DNA of 64,000 bases from Ramlibacter sp. (GCA_013815685.1 JACDFR010000010.1:22921-86920), one strand, 5' to 3'; shown: positions 1 through 7,883, counted from the stretch's first letter. A program made the numbers and translations. The notes: generated by a model not told the origin, from the sequence alone.

Positions 1-354
1 GAGGAGCCCGGGTGGTCGGGCATGCTGAACAAAGCCTACGGCACGTGGTTCTCGAAGCTCGTCGACCACCGACACGGAGAGGTTTTCCACAACGTCGTCG
101 ACATCAAGGCCCGACATGTCCGGTATCCCAAGGTGCACTTGTGGAAGGACGCCTACCATAGCTGTGAACATGCGTTGATCGGCTACTTAACGAGCAGTCC
201 GAGCGACGAGAGGGCGGTATACTTCGCGATAGAGGGCCCGTCGACGACCGAGCTTCGCCCGTACCTTTTTCGAGGGGAGGTCGTCAATAGTCACGAGACC
301 GGGGCAGGATCCGAGACGGTCCAACAGATACTCTTTCGGAACATCCGCTGCTGA
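1..354 (+). CDS. AGE-family (N-acylglucosamine 2-epimerase-like) protein, C-terminal part
   Basis: The reading frame is open from the first base, so the N-terminus lies outside the window; 117 residues and the stop are present. The segment W-K-D-A-Y-H-S-C-E-H resembles the C-terminal catalytic region of AGE-family sugar epimerases/isomerases (N-acylglucosamine 2-epimerase, cellobiose 2-epimerase, YihS), an (alpha/alpha)6-barrel family in which a late Trp-Lys...Tyr-His motif lines the active site. The family interconverts aldoses, ketoses or C2 epimers. It sits 17 bp ahead of a run of same-strand genes with overlapping start and stop codons and is probably the upstream member of that operon. 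Substrate cannot be inferred. The family call is moderately sure; the role is not known. Confidence 0.6.
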   Translation, partial: EEPGWSGMLNKAYGTWFSKLVDHRHGEVFHNVVDIKARHVRYPKVHLWKDAYHSCEHALIGYLTSSPSDERAVYFAIEGPSTTELRPYLFRGEVVNSHETGAGSETVQQILFRNIRC

Positions 355-371
355 AGGGTGAGGAACGTCGA

Positions 372-947
372 ATGCCTGGTGCGCAACGAAAAGTCGCAGT
401 TCTCCTGGAACACCACTTCGAGGCCGATCTGGAACGGATGAGAGATCGGTTCTCCAGATCCGGGATCGTATTGGACTGCGTGTCGCACCTGTGGGGCCTG
501 GACAGCCTACGGTTCCACGATCTCGACTTTCAAACCTCGGTCGACGTGGGCCTCGAGATCGAGAACGTCGACATGGCCGATTACCGCGCCGTCCTGATCC
601 CGGACGGCTACGCCGCGGACAGGCTGCGATACCAGAACGAGTTCTCGGCGGTCAACACCGCTCCCGCGACGCGCTTCGTGCGCGCGGCGCTCGAACGCGG
701 CCTCGTCCTCGGTGTCTCCGGCTTCGGCATCTGGCTGCTCACCGTCGCTCCGGACCTGCTCCGCGGCAAGCGCATCACAACCCGACCCGAGGCCGCCGCG
801 GACGCCCGGAACGCAGGCGCCACGATCGTGGACGGCATCCCCGCCGTGTGGGTCCACGACAACCTCGTGACGAGCGTTGGAGCCAGCGCCACCGACGCCT
901 TCGTGGATCGGATCATCGAACGAATTTCAGCCCAGGATCGGCCATGA
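372..947 (+). CDS. DJ-1/PfpI-family protein lacking the nucleophilic cysteine
   Basis: A 191-residue protein with the DJ-1/PfpI (class I glutamine amidotransferase-like) fold. It has an N-terminal strand around residues 7-12, a nucleotide-fold segment VLIPDGY near 75, and a nucleophile-elbow region G-V-S-G-F-G-I-W-L-L near 114-123 followed by DLLRGKRITTRP. In active family members the elbow reads C-H-G-P-W-L-L; aligned on W-L-L, the Cys position is Gly117 and the next His is Phe. The protein is therefore probably not a conventional DJ-1 hydrolase or glyoxalase. The gene ends in an ATGA overlap with the next gene, a paralogue that keeps its Cys. A regulatory or structural partner in a heterodimer is possible, but that is inference. 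Confidence 0.7.
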   Translation: MPGAQRKVAVLLEHHFEADLERMRDRFSRSGIVLDCVSHLWGLDSLRFHDLDFQTSVDVGLEIENVDMADYRAVLIPDGYAADRLRYQNEFSAVNTAPATRFVRAALERGLVLGVSGFGIWLLTVAPDLLRGKRITTRPEAAADARNAGATIVDGIPAVWVHDNLVTSVGASATDAFVDRIIERISAQDRP

Positions 948-1549
948 CCAGGAAGCGAACCCATCGAGTCGTGGTGCTCACGGGCCCGCAGTTCGACGAC
1001 GTGGAGCACTTCGAGATCGTGCAGTACTTCGCCAATCGTGGATACTACCCGGATGTCGTGAGCGATCTCCGGGGTGAACCCTCGGCGCAGTTCCACGGCA
1101 ACGATCCCGACAAGCTCGGGCGTCAGATCACCGTGAAGCGCGACGTGCGCCAGGTGAACCTCGATGACTACGACGGTGTCGTCGTGGTCGGCGGGTACTG
1201 TACGGCCTACCTCCGCGTGCCGGATGACCCGGGCAGCGGGGAAGAGTCCGCCTCGGTGCAGCTCGTGCGAGCGGGGATGGAGACCGCAGAGATGGTGGTG
1301 GGCATCCACTGCCACAGCTTGTGGCTGCTCACCGGCGCGCAGGATCTCCTCCGAGGCAGGCGGGTGACAACCAACCACAACGTGGTCTGGGACGCCCTCA
1401 ACGCCGGCGCCGACGTGCAGTTCACCGAGGACGGCACACGGACGCTGGACGTGTGCGTGGACGGCCTGCTGGTCACGGGCCGGGAGCGCACGTCCACCCA
1501 CGCGTTCTGCGACGCAGTCTTTACCCTGCTGGAGCGCGAGAAGCGCTGA
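944..1549 (+). CDS. DJ-1/PfpI-family protein with intact nucleophile
   Basis: A 201-residue DJ-1/PfpI-family protein. The nucleophile elbow G-I-H-C-H-S-L-W-L-L places Cys123, followed by His, as in PfpI proteases, YajL/Hsp31 and isonitrile hydratases. An acidic residue near the N-terminus (Glu21 in F-D-D-V-E) fits the conserved Glu that contacts the Cys in this superfamily. VVVVGGY near 79-85 is the typical core strand. I chose the ATG at 944 because it overlaps the previous stop in ATGA, implying translational coupling. Together with the Cys-less paralogue just upstream it forms a tandem pair. The reaction is unknown; the family includes hydratases, glyoxalases, chaperones and amidases. The neighbouring hydratase and aminotransferase suggest small-molecule metabolism. 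Confidence 0.72.
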   Translation: MTRKRTHRVVVLTGPQFDDVEHFEIVQYFANRGYYPDVVSDLRGEPSAQFHGNDPDKLGRQITVKRDVRQVNLDDYDGVVVVGGYCTAYLRVPDDPGSGEESASVQLVRAGMETAEMVVGIHCHSLWLLTGAQDLLRGRRVTTNHNVVWDALNAGADVQFTEDGTRTLDVCVDGLLVTGRERTSTHAFCDAVFTLLEREKR

Positions 1550-1564
1550 CCCCAAGAGGCCGCA

Positions 1565-2371
1565 ATGCTCAAGCCAGACACCCCCCATTCGGTCATCGCC
1601 GAGGCTGCGGATCGGCTGCAACAGGCCGTCCGCACGGCCACGCCGATCGCACCCATGCGAGATCTGATCGACAAGAGCGACGTCACCACCGGGTACGCGA
1701 TCCAGGCGCTCGTGACGGCCAGGGAGCGCGCGGCCGGCAGGCGGATCTGCGGCCGGAAGATCGGGCTCACCTCGCTCTCGGTGCAACGCCAGATGGGCGT
1801 ATTCGAGCCGGACTACGGCGCCCTGTTCGCCGACACCGAGTTCGGCTCCAACCAGGAGATCCCCTATACGGGGCTCATCCACCCGCGCTGCGAGGCGGAG
1901 GTGGCTCTGGTGCTGGACAGAGACATCCGACACGAGATGCCGACCTTCAGCGACATCGTCCGGGCGACGGCGTACGTGACGCCGGCGATCGAGGTGGTGG
2001 ACAGCCGGATCGTGAACTGGGAGCACGCCTTGTCCGATACGATCGCCGACAGCGCCGCGGCGCGGTACTACGTCGTCGGAGACGTGCAGCGCAGGCTCGT
2101 CGACTGCGATCTGCCCGCCGTGAAGATGCAGCTGCGCCGCAATGGCGAGGAGGCCTCGCACGGCCAAGGCCTCGACTGCATGGGACATCCGCTCAACGCG
2201 GCCGTGTGGCTCATTCGGAAGATGCGCGAGCAGGGGTTGGAGTTGTTGGCGGGAGACGTCATCCTGACGGGCGCGCTCGGGCCGATGGTCCCTGTATTTG
2301 CTGGCGATGCCATTTCAGTCGCCATCGAAGGGCTCGGCACGGTGAGCGCCCGATTCTCCGCCCCCACCTGA
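1565..2371 (+). CDS. 2-keto-4-pentenoate hydratase / MhpD-family enzyme
   Basis: A 268-residue protein of the MhpD/BphH/DmpH family (fumarylacetoacetase-like fold). Visible family marks are GRKIGLTS near residue 60, the metal-binding acidic pair in C-E-A-E-V-A-L-V-L near 112-120, T-P-A-I-E-V-V-D-S-R near 140, and G-L-D-C-M-G-H-P-L with A-V-W-L near 200-213. Members hydrate 2-hydroxypenta-2,4-dienoates or decarboxylate 4-oxalocrotonate after meta cleavage of catechols, using Mg2+ or Mn2+. No ring-cleavage dioxygenase, aldolase or acetaldehyde dehydrogenase is visible nearby, so this is not a standard meta pathway. The enzyme probably acts on a related 2-keto-enol acid in a pathway shared with the flanking aminotransferase. 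Confidence 0.75.
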   Translation: MLKPDTPHSVIAEAADRLQQAVRTATPIAPMRDLIDKSDVTTGYAIQALVTARERAAGRRICGRKIGLTSLSVQRQMGVFEPDYGALFADTEFGSNQEIPYTGLIHPRCEAEVALVLDRDIRHEMPTFSDIVRATAYVTPAIEVVDSRIVNWEHALSDTIADSAAARYYVVGDVQRRLVDCDLPAVKMQLRRNGEEASHGQGLDCMGHPLNAAVWLIRKMREQGLELLAGDVILTGALGPMVPVFAGDAISVAIEGLGTVSARFSAPT

Positions 2372-2383
2372 AAAGAATACGAC

Positions 2384-3541
2384 ATGCCCAGGTTTCCATC
2401 CAGCTCGCCGCACGTGGGTCTCATGAAGGGAGCGATCTTCGCGCCGCCCCCGGCCACTTTGGCCCCCACAGGGGAGTCCTATCCGCTCAATGTCGGTGAC
2501 ACGTGGATGGATCCTCCCATAGGCACTCGCATGGAGGATCTCCGGACCGCGGATTGGCCCGGACTCCATCAGTACGCTCCGACGCAGGGTCGGCCGGATC
2601 TGCTGGCCGCGATCGCTGCCCGGGTCTCTGCGCGCAGTGGTCTGCCCGTGGATGTCTCCAACGTGCTGGTCACGGCGAGCGGCACGATCGGCTGGTCGGC
2701 GATCGTCGCCACCATCATGGATCCCGGCGAGGAGATCATCGTCCTGTCGCCGAACTGGCCGCTCGTGAGCGGTGCGATTCGCGCCTGCAAGGGGACGCCG
2801 CGGCAGGTCCCGTTCATGGGAGTCCACGATCCGGAGACCGCCATCGCGCTGGTCGCCCCACACCTGACGGAGCGCACGGTGGCGCTCTACTTCAACACCC
2901 CGAACAACCCGTCCGGCGCAGTGCTCACGCGGCCGATCCTCCAGGCACTCGTGTCGTGGGCGGCGAAGAACGATCTGTGGGTGATCGCCGACGACGTCTA
3001 CGAAGAACTTCAGTACCAGGGAGAGCACGTCCCCGCGCGGACGCTTGCTCCCGACCGGACCATCAGCCTGCATTCGTTCACCAAGGCGTACGGAATGGCG
3101 GGGAACCGCGTCGGGTACATCGTCGGCCCCAGCGAGATCATCGCCGCCGTCCACAAGGTGACGACCCACATCTTCTACAGCTCACCGACGGCGGGCCAGA
3201 TCGCGGCGCTGCGCGTGCTCGGCCCCGTGGGCGACGACTGGGTCGCGGCGGCGCGCAGGACGTACTGGGATGTCGCGCAGCGATGCGCCTCCATCCTCGG
3301 CGTCTCTCCTCCGGATGGCGGCGCGTTCCTGTTTCTGGACGTGGAGGACGATCTGGCGCGTAACTTTTCGGACAGTGGACTGCAGGGCCTGATGCACCGA
3401 TGCGCCGAGCGGCGTCTGTATGTCACGCCGGGAACGAGCTTCGGTCCCTTCCCGACGCACATCCGGGTCAGCTTCACCTCTGCCCCGCCCGAAGTCGTGG
3501 AGCGGGGGGTGCGGATCCTCGCGGAAGTGCTGGGCCGATGA
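2384..3541 (+). CDS. PLP-dependent class I/II aminotransferase
   Basis: A 385-residue fold-type I aminotransferase (aspartate/tyrosine/kynurenine aminotransferase type). Near the N-terminus LNVGDTWMDPP matches the substrate-clamp region; N-N-P-S-G-A-V-L near 170 is the classic Asn-Asn-Pro motif. DDVYEEL supplies the Asp that pairs with the pyridinium nitrogen, and SFTKAYGMAGNRVGY holds the Schiff-base lysine. It starts 12 bp after the hydratase and its stop overlaps the next start in ATGA, so it belongs to the same transcript. It probably transaminates an amino acid or 2-keto acid made or used by the neighbouring hydratase-like enzyme; substrate identity is not readable from the sequence. Confidence 0.85.
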   Translation: MPRFPSSSPHVGLMKGAIFAPPPATLAPTGESYPLNVGDTWMDPPIGTRMEDLRTADWPGLHQYAPTQGRPDLLAAIAARVSARSGLPVDVSNVLVTASGTIGWSAIVATIMDPGEEIIVLSPNWPLVSGAIRACKGTPRQVPFMGVHDPETAIALVAPHLTERTVALYFNTPNNPSGAVLTRPILQALVSWAAKNDLWVIADDVYEELQYQGEHVPARTLAPDRTISLHSFTKAYGMAGNRVGYIVGPSEIIAAVHKVTTHIFYSSPTAGQIAALRVLGPVGDDWVAAARRTYWDVAQRCASILGVSPPDGGAFLFLDVEDDLARNFSDSGLQGLMHRCAERRLYVTPGTSFGPFPTHIRVSFTSAPPEVVERGVRILAEVLGR

Positions 3542-3861
3542 GCGACCTTGTACACCGGCTGACGAACGAACAGACAGTCGAAGTCGTCGTTCCGTTCGGG
3601 GACGCGCTCGAGCAGCTGAAGGCTGCGGTGGATCGCGGCTACGTTCACGTCCGCTTCACCGGCACCCGCGGCGGAACGCGGCTCGGGGTGCGGATGGATC
3701 CGAGCCGCAGCCACACGTCAGGCATCGACTGGCAGAGCGGCCAGGGAGGGCTCGACATCGTGGGTCAGCTGATCCTCGACGATGTACCGGTGCGGTGCTG
3801 CGCGAGCATCGACGTTTCCACGCTCCGCGGTGTCGGCCGGCTCGAGATCGTTGGACGATGA
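3538..3861 (+). CDS. Small conserved-context protein of unknown function (107 aa)
   Basis: I do not recognise this protein. It is 107 residues, soluble, without signal peptide or membrane segment. The central part (about 35-60, V-H-V-R-F-T-G-T-R-G-G-T-R-L-G-V-R) and C-terminus (S-T-L-R-G-V-G-R-L-E-I-V) look beta-rich, with two adjacent cysteines (V-R-C-C-A) near residue 88. Its ATG overlaps the aminotransferase stop as ATGA, and the methyltransferase gene begins 1 bp after its stop codon. It is therefore very probably a real, co-translated operon member. It could be a small subunit or accessory domain of one of the neighbouring enzymes; no function is claimed. Confidence 0.65.
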   Translation: MSDLVHRLTNEQTVEVVVPFGDALEQLKAAVDRGYVHVRFTGTRGGTRLGVRMDPSRSHTSGIDWQSGQGGLDIVGQLILDDVPVRCCASIDVSTLRGVGRLEIVGR

Positions 3862-3862
3862 A

Positions 3863-4699
3863 ATGAACATCAGTCAAGAGACGACCGAGCTTCAGTATTG
3901 GGAGTCGCTGGCCCCCAGCTGGCAGAAGCACCATCGGTTCTTCAACCGCCACAGCGCTCCGGTCACCGCCCGGATGCTGTCCCTCGCCGGCGTCGAGTCC
4001 GGGTGCAGGGTGCTCGACATCGCGAGCGGGACGGGGGAGCCCGCCCTGACCGCGGCGCGCCGCGTTGGGCCGGCCGGGTCGGTTCTCGGCACGGACTTCG
4101 TCGAAGAGATGCTCGTTTTTGCGCGCACCGAGGCTGCCAGGCTCGGGCTGCGCAACCTCGAGTTCCGATGCGTGGACGGTGAGCGGCTCGAGCTGATGCC
4201 CGGGACATTCGATGCAGTGACCATCCGGTGGGGCCTGATGTTCATGCCGGATCCCGGAGCGTGCCTGGCGGGTGTGCACCGGGCGCTGCGGCCTGGAGGG
4301 AAGATCGCGGTGGCGTGCTGGTCGGCTCGGGACGAGAACCCGTGGCTGAATCTCCCGCTAGGGATCCTTCGTCGAATGCTGGATGTCCCGCTCACGCCGC
4401 CGGGGGCCCCGGGACCGTTCGCGTTTGCGGCGGAGAACGCCCTGGTGCACGCGCTGGTGTCGGCCGGCTTCGACGAGGTGGTCGCTGAACGCGTGGAGTT
4501 CACCATGGCCGAGTTCGACACAGTGCAGAGCTATTTCTCGTACATCTGCGAGATCGCCGGTCCGATCGCAAAGATGTACGCCGCCCTCGCGCCGGAGCAA
4601 CGCGAGACGTTCGAGGGCGAGCTCGCACGAGTCGTCTGTAGACCTGACGGCAGCGTTCGGCTCACGGGGGCCACCTGGGTGGCCTCGGGTCGCAGGTAG
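3863..4699 (+). CDS. SAM-dependent methyltransferase (class I)
   Basis: A 278-residue Rossmann-fold methyltransferase of the UbiE/Methyltransf_11 type. Motif I is V-L-D-I-A-S-G-T-G-E-P near residues 45-55. An acidic position at the end of strand beta2 (LGTDFVEEML) binds the SAM ribose, and RALRPGGKIAVACW near 135-148 is the post-motif III loop. The C-terminal 100 residues form a substrate-side cap. ATG 3863 is chosen because it begins 1 bp after the preceding stop; an in-frame upstream extension would run through the previous gene. It is the last gene of the left operon and is followed by about 630 bp without an intact gene. Substrate (O, N or C methylation) unknown. Confidence 0.8.
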   Translation: MNISQETTELQYWESLAPSWQKHHRFFNRHSAPVTARMLSLAGVESGCRVLDIASGTGEPALTAARRVGPAGSVLGTDFVEEMLVFARTEAARLGLRNLEFRCVDGERLELMPGTFDAVTIRWGLMFMPDPGACLAGVHRALRPGGKIAVACWSARDENPWLNLPLGILRRMLDVPLTPPGAPGPFAFAAENALVHALVSAGFDEVVAERVEFTMAEFDTVQSYFSYICEIAGPIAKMYAALAPEQRETFEGELARVVCRPDGSVRLTGATWVASGRR

Positions 4700-5332
4700 C
4701 GCCGTGGCGTGTGGCTCCACCCGCGCAGCTGCGGTCGAAAAGCCGGGATGCCGGCGAAGGAAATTCCGCGTGAACACCGATCTATTGACACATCACAGCT
4801 AGGGGGCAGGCGTGACCTCTATGGAGTCCACGTTGATCCACCCCCAGTCTGGGAGGCTGAGGTGAGATAGCGGATCGCGATGTTGTAGTTGCCTGCGGCA
4901 AGGCGATGCATTGGCCCCGAGGTCGTGCCGAATCGGGCGCTTCTTCGTTCTGGCGGATTGCGCCGTGGTGCCTCCGCAGGCCTGGACTTTCGATCCGACC
5001 CGGCCGCAATCGCACCCGAAGCCGTCCTACAGCGGCGCCTTTGCGCGTCCTAGGATTGGCGCCAGAGCACCGCCGCGCGGTGCCGCAGTATGAATCAGAG
5101 GATGAGTCATGCCCAATCGCGGCAGAAAAACTCGCCAAGCGCCGTGAAAAGTACTCGGAATTTGACATGAGCGACGCGGATGCCGACCGCCGGCCTTATC
5201 GCCCAGTCAGCCCAGGGCCCGCAAATTCGCCCTGGGCGACGAAACATGGCGCGAGCCGCGTTGGGACAGGCAACATCCGAACAGCTAGTCGCGCGAGCAG
5301 GAGTGCTGCCCGGTACTTGCGATACTCCGGGC
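4700..5332. other. Gene-poor stretch between left operon and rsuA
   Basis: About 630 bp with no credible intact gene. Open frames here lack a start with a ribosome binding site and show no family signature. The only recognisable content is the decayed carbohydrate-binding-module-like fragment on the minus strand near 4799-4929. No tRNA, integrase or clear direct repeat marks the boundary between the accessory-looking left operon and the housekeeping genes to the right. Confidence 0.5.
4799..4929 (-). pseudogene. Remnant of a carbohydrate-binding-module C-terminus (CBM6/35-like)
   Basis: Read on the minus strand, one frame gives R-L-A-A-G-N-Y-N-I-A-I-R-Y. After a shift of frame it continues as P-D-W-G-W-I-N-V-D-S-I-E-V-T-P followed by a stop at 4801-4799. 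The order 'L-aaG-n-x-I...W-x-N-x-D-x-I-x-V' is the usual ending of CBM6/CBM35 beta-sandwich modules of secreted glycan-active enzymes. The frameshift and absence of an upstream domain indicate a scar rather than a gene. The match is short, so this is a tentative call. Confidence 0.35.
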
Positions 5333-6055
5333 ATGCAACTGCAAGATGTCCTGTTTTCACAGGGGTTCGGCACCCGCCGGGTATGCGCCGGCCTGATCCA
5401 GTACGGCCACGTCCACATGGATGGGCAGCCCGTAACCGACGCCGCACTGGAGGTGGTTGCCTCCAGCCTGGTTTTCGAGGTCGACGGCGCCGAGTGGCAG
5501 TACTACGAAAAGGCTTACTTGATGCTGCACAAGCCGGCCTCAACCGAATGCTCGCGCAAGCCGTCCGCCTATCCCAGCATCTATAGCTTGCTGCCAGCGC
5601 CCTTGCGCCAGCGCCCGCAAAAAGGGGCGACCCAGGGCGTGCAGGCCGTCGGCCGCCTGGACCAGGACACCACCGGGCTGCTGCTGCTCACCGACGACGG
5701 CCAATTCATCCACCGCATGAGTTCGCCGCGCCATCATGTGCCGAAGGTTTACGAGGTGACTGCCAAGCACCCGGTAGACGATCGCCAGCTCAACCGTTTG
5801 CTCGAAGGCGTGACGCTGGACGACGATCCAAGGCCCGTGAAGGCCGCAGCCTGCGAAGTGGCCGGTGAGCGGCTGCTGCGCCTGACCTTGACCGAGGGCA
5901 AGTATCACCAGGTCAAACGCATGATTGCCGCCGTGGGCAACCGGGTGGAAGGCTTGCATCGTGCATCCATCGGACGCCTGGTCTTGCCTGCGGATCTTGC
6001 GGCCGGCCAGTGGCGCTGGCTGTCCGATGCGGACCTGGCTTTGCTGGCTCCCTGA
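5333..6055 (+). CDS. rsuA: Ribosomal small subunit pseudouridine synthase A (RsuA family)
   Basis: A 240-residue pseudouridine synthase that should convert U516 of 16S rRNA to pseudouridine. An S4-like RNA-binding start (MQLQDVLFSQGFGTRR) is followed by the catalytic motif G-R-L-D-Q-D-T-T-G-L-L-L-L, in which the Asp is the nucleophile. Late family motifs are LTEGKYHQVKRM and L-H-R-A-S-I-G-R-L. The frame is open further upstream, but the S4 domain begins exactly at ATG 5333, so I chose that start. It is convergent with and immediately abuts the next gene (6055/6056). Paralogues RluE/RluF are the alternative; length and the short S4 region favour RsuA. Confidence 0.85.
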   Translation: MQLQDVLFSQGFGTRRVCAGLIQYGHVHMDGQPVTDAALEVVASSLVFEVDGAEWQYYEKAYLMLHKPASTECSRKPSAYPSIYSLLPAPLRQRPQKGATQGVQAVGRLDQDTTGLLLLTDDGQFIHRMSSPRHHVPKVYEVTAKHPVDDRQLNRLLEGVTLDDDPRPVKAAACEVAGERLLRLTLTEGKYHQVKRMIAAVGNRVEGLHRASIGRLVLPADLAAGQWRWLSDADLALLAP

Positions 6056-6829
6056 TCAGGCCAGCGGCGCAAGAAACTCGACAATGGACTGGGTAACCCG
6101 TTCGGGCTGGTCGCGATGAGGGGAATGGCCGCACCGCGGCAGCACCAGCCGGCCGATCGGCCCCTGCGCCGGGGCGATATCCTCGATCTGCTGAAGCGTC
6201 CCGTAAGGATCGTCCTCGCCCTGAATGGCCAGGATCGGGGCGATGATGCGTCGGCAATCGGGTCGGATGTCCAGACCGCGAAATGAGGGGCTGAGCCAGA
6301 TGTCGTTCCATTGCCAGAATGCGCAGTCGACGTCGGCGTGATAGCGCCGCAGGCGCTCGCGCAGATCGCCGGATTCGTACGTCTGGCGGACTGCGCGGAT
6401 CGCCAGGACGGATTTTTCTTCCACGATGACGTGCGGTGCCATCACCACGCTGGCCGTGACCGGCATCTGGCTCGCAAACAGCAGGGCAATCGTGCCGCCG
6501 TCCGAATGGCCCAGCAGAACGGGGCTGCGGATACCCAAAGCATTCAGCAGGCCGGGCAGCACTTCCAGTGCCTCGCGGTGCAGATAATCCGGGCCCAGGC
6601 GTCCTGCAGCGCGGGCGTCCGGCACCGATTCCGAGCCGCCATAGCCGCGCCGGGAGTAAACGATCCCCTCGCGGCCGGTGGCGGCACAGACCTGGTCGGG
6701 CCAGTCGCGCCACATGGCGACCGACCCCAGGCCCTCATGAAGAAAAATAATTGGTGCCAGACGTCGTCCGGATGAGCCGGCGAGGCGTTGAACCTCCAAT
6801 CCGGTGCCGTTGACCTGTATCCGTTCCAT
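6056..6829 (-). CDS. Alpha/beta hydrolase
   Basis: A 257-residue alpha/beta hydrolase-fold protein. The oxyanion region I-I-F-L-H-E-G-L-G-S (near 28-37) is followed by the nucleophile elbow G-H-S-D-G-G with Ser near 109. The acid is probably in Q-G-E-D-D-P-Y near 205, and the catalytic His in R-C-G-H-S-P-H near 232. Substrate is not predictable; family members act as esterases, haloperoxidase-like enzymes or C-C hydrolases. ATG 6829 (MERIQVNG) was chosen because the longer upstream frame would overlap the promoter and start of the divergent gene at 6900. Only about 70 bp separates the two divergent starts. Confidence 0.75.
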   Translation of the reverse strand: MERIQVNGTGLEVQRLAGSSGRRLAPIIFLHEGLGSVAMWRDWPDQVCAATGREGIVYSRRGYGGSESVPDARAAGRLGPDYLHREALEVLPGLLNALGIRSPVLLGHSDGGTIALLFASQMPVTASVVMAPHVIVEEKSVLAIRAVRQTYESGDLRERLRRYHADVDCAFWQWNDIWLSPSFRGLDIRPDCRRIIAPILAIQGEDDPYGTLQQIEDIAPAQGPIGRLVLPRCGHSPHRDQPERVTQSIVEFLAPLA

Positions 6830-6899
6830 CAAGGGGATATTAAGGGAACGCCAAGCGCTGCCGGATACACTCCAACGTCCCCCCAGGAAGCGGTCTTTC

Positions 6900-7883
6900 G
6901 TGAAACTTATCTCGCGTTGTTTGGGCCTGTTGCAGGCGGCACTTCTTGCTGCCGCTTCTTTTTCCGCCGCAGCGGATGTCCCGCCGGTCTTCATCCTGAA
7001 TTCGCTGGATGGCAGCGTCAGTGTGATCGATCCCACGCAGTGGGCGGAGGTCAAGCGCCTTCCCACGGGCAAGGAGCCGCACCACCTTTACATGACGCCC
7101 GACGAAAAGTCGGTGATCGTTGCGAACGCGCTGGCGGATTCCCTGACGTTCATCGATCCCCGCACGGCGGAGATCCAGCGCACGGTGCGCGGCATCGTCG
7201 ATCCTTACCACCTTCGCTTTTCGCCCGACATGAAGTGGCTGGTGATCGCCGGCAATCGGCTCAATCACGTTGATATCTACCGGTGGGACGGCAAGGAGCC
7301 GCAGCTGGCCAAGCGCATCGCGACCGCCAGGACGCCCAGCCATATCTGGATCGACGGCAAGAGCACGACCGCATTCGTCACCATGCAAGACAGCGACGAG
7401 CTGGTTGCGGTCGACCTGGCGACGCAATCGCTCACCTGGCGGGTCAAGACCGGCCCGATGCCGGCCGACGTGTTCGGGACACCCGACGGGAAAAATCTGC
7501 TGGTCGGCATGACCGGTGGCGATTCGGTCGAGGTCTACGACGTGAGCGGCAGGGAGCCCAAACTCACCAAATCCATCAAGACGGGCGCGGGTGCCCACGC
7601 ATTTCGTTCGGCGGGCGATGCGCGCCACGTGTACGTCAGCAACCGGGTTGCCAACACGATCGGCAAGATCGATCTGCAGACCTTCGCCCTGGTGGACACG
7701 ATTCCCGCGCCCGGCGGCCCGGATTGCATCGAAGTACTGGCGGGTGGCAAGTTGCTGCTCGTGACCTCGCGCTGGGCCAGGAAGCTCACCATCATCGATA
7801 CCGAGACGAAGAAAGTCGTTCGGCAGATCAAGGTAGGCAAGTCCCCTCATGGCGTCTGGACGCTCGCGCACGCGCCTCGCTGA
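6900..7883 (+). CDS. Secreted YVTN-type beta-propeller protein
   Basis: A 327-residue exported protein. The GTG start at 6900 has an AGGAAG ribosome binding site about 8 nt upstream and gives a clean signal peptide (basic start, hydrophobic L-L-Q-A-A-L-L-A-A-A, cleavage near S-A-A-A-D). The mature part has repeated blades of the 40-residue YVTN/cytochrome cd1-like type: 'DGSVSVIDP', 'ADSLTFIDP', 'SDELVAVDL', 'ANTIGKIDL', 'ARKLTIIDT'. Such propellers bind ligands or partner proteins in the periplasm. The last 35 nt overlap the next gene, a secreted polysaccharide-deacetylase-like protein, so the two are probably co-expressed. Confidence 0.8.
   Translation: MKLISRCLGLLQAALLAAASFSAAADVPPVFILNSLDGSVSVIDPTQWAEVKRLPTGKEPHHLYMTPDEKSVIVANALADSLTFIDPRTAEIQRTVRGIVDPYHLRFSPDMKWLVIAGNRLNHVDIYRWDGKEPQLAKRIATARTPSHIWIDGKSTTAFVTMQDSDELVAVDLATQSLTWRVKTGPMPADVFGTPDGKNLLVGMTGGDSVEVYDVSGREPKLTKSIKTGAGAHAFRSAGDARHVYVSNRVANTIGKIDLQTFALVDTIPAPGGPDCIEVLAGGKLLLVTSRWARKLTIIDTETKKVVRQIKVGKSPHGVWTLAHAPR

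Noticed and set aside
608..2188. Long open frames opposite the left operon (also 17317-19341 +, 32576-35626 +, 51638-53884 -)
   Set aside because: High-GC shadow frames: low-complexity Arg/Pro/His/Gly-rich translations without family motifs, directly opposite genes with clear motifs.
4700..5332. Integration boundary with att repeats or a tRNA
   Set aside because: I looked for a tRNA, integrase and flanking direct repeats and found none; foreign origin of the left operon remains inference only.
4906..5586. Open frame running into rsuA in another frame, and 4782-5168 on the minus strand
   Set aside because: No ribosome binding site, no recognisable domain, and overlap with the well-supported rsuA start; only the short CBM-like scar is retained.
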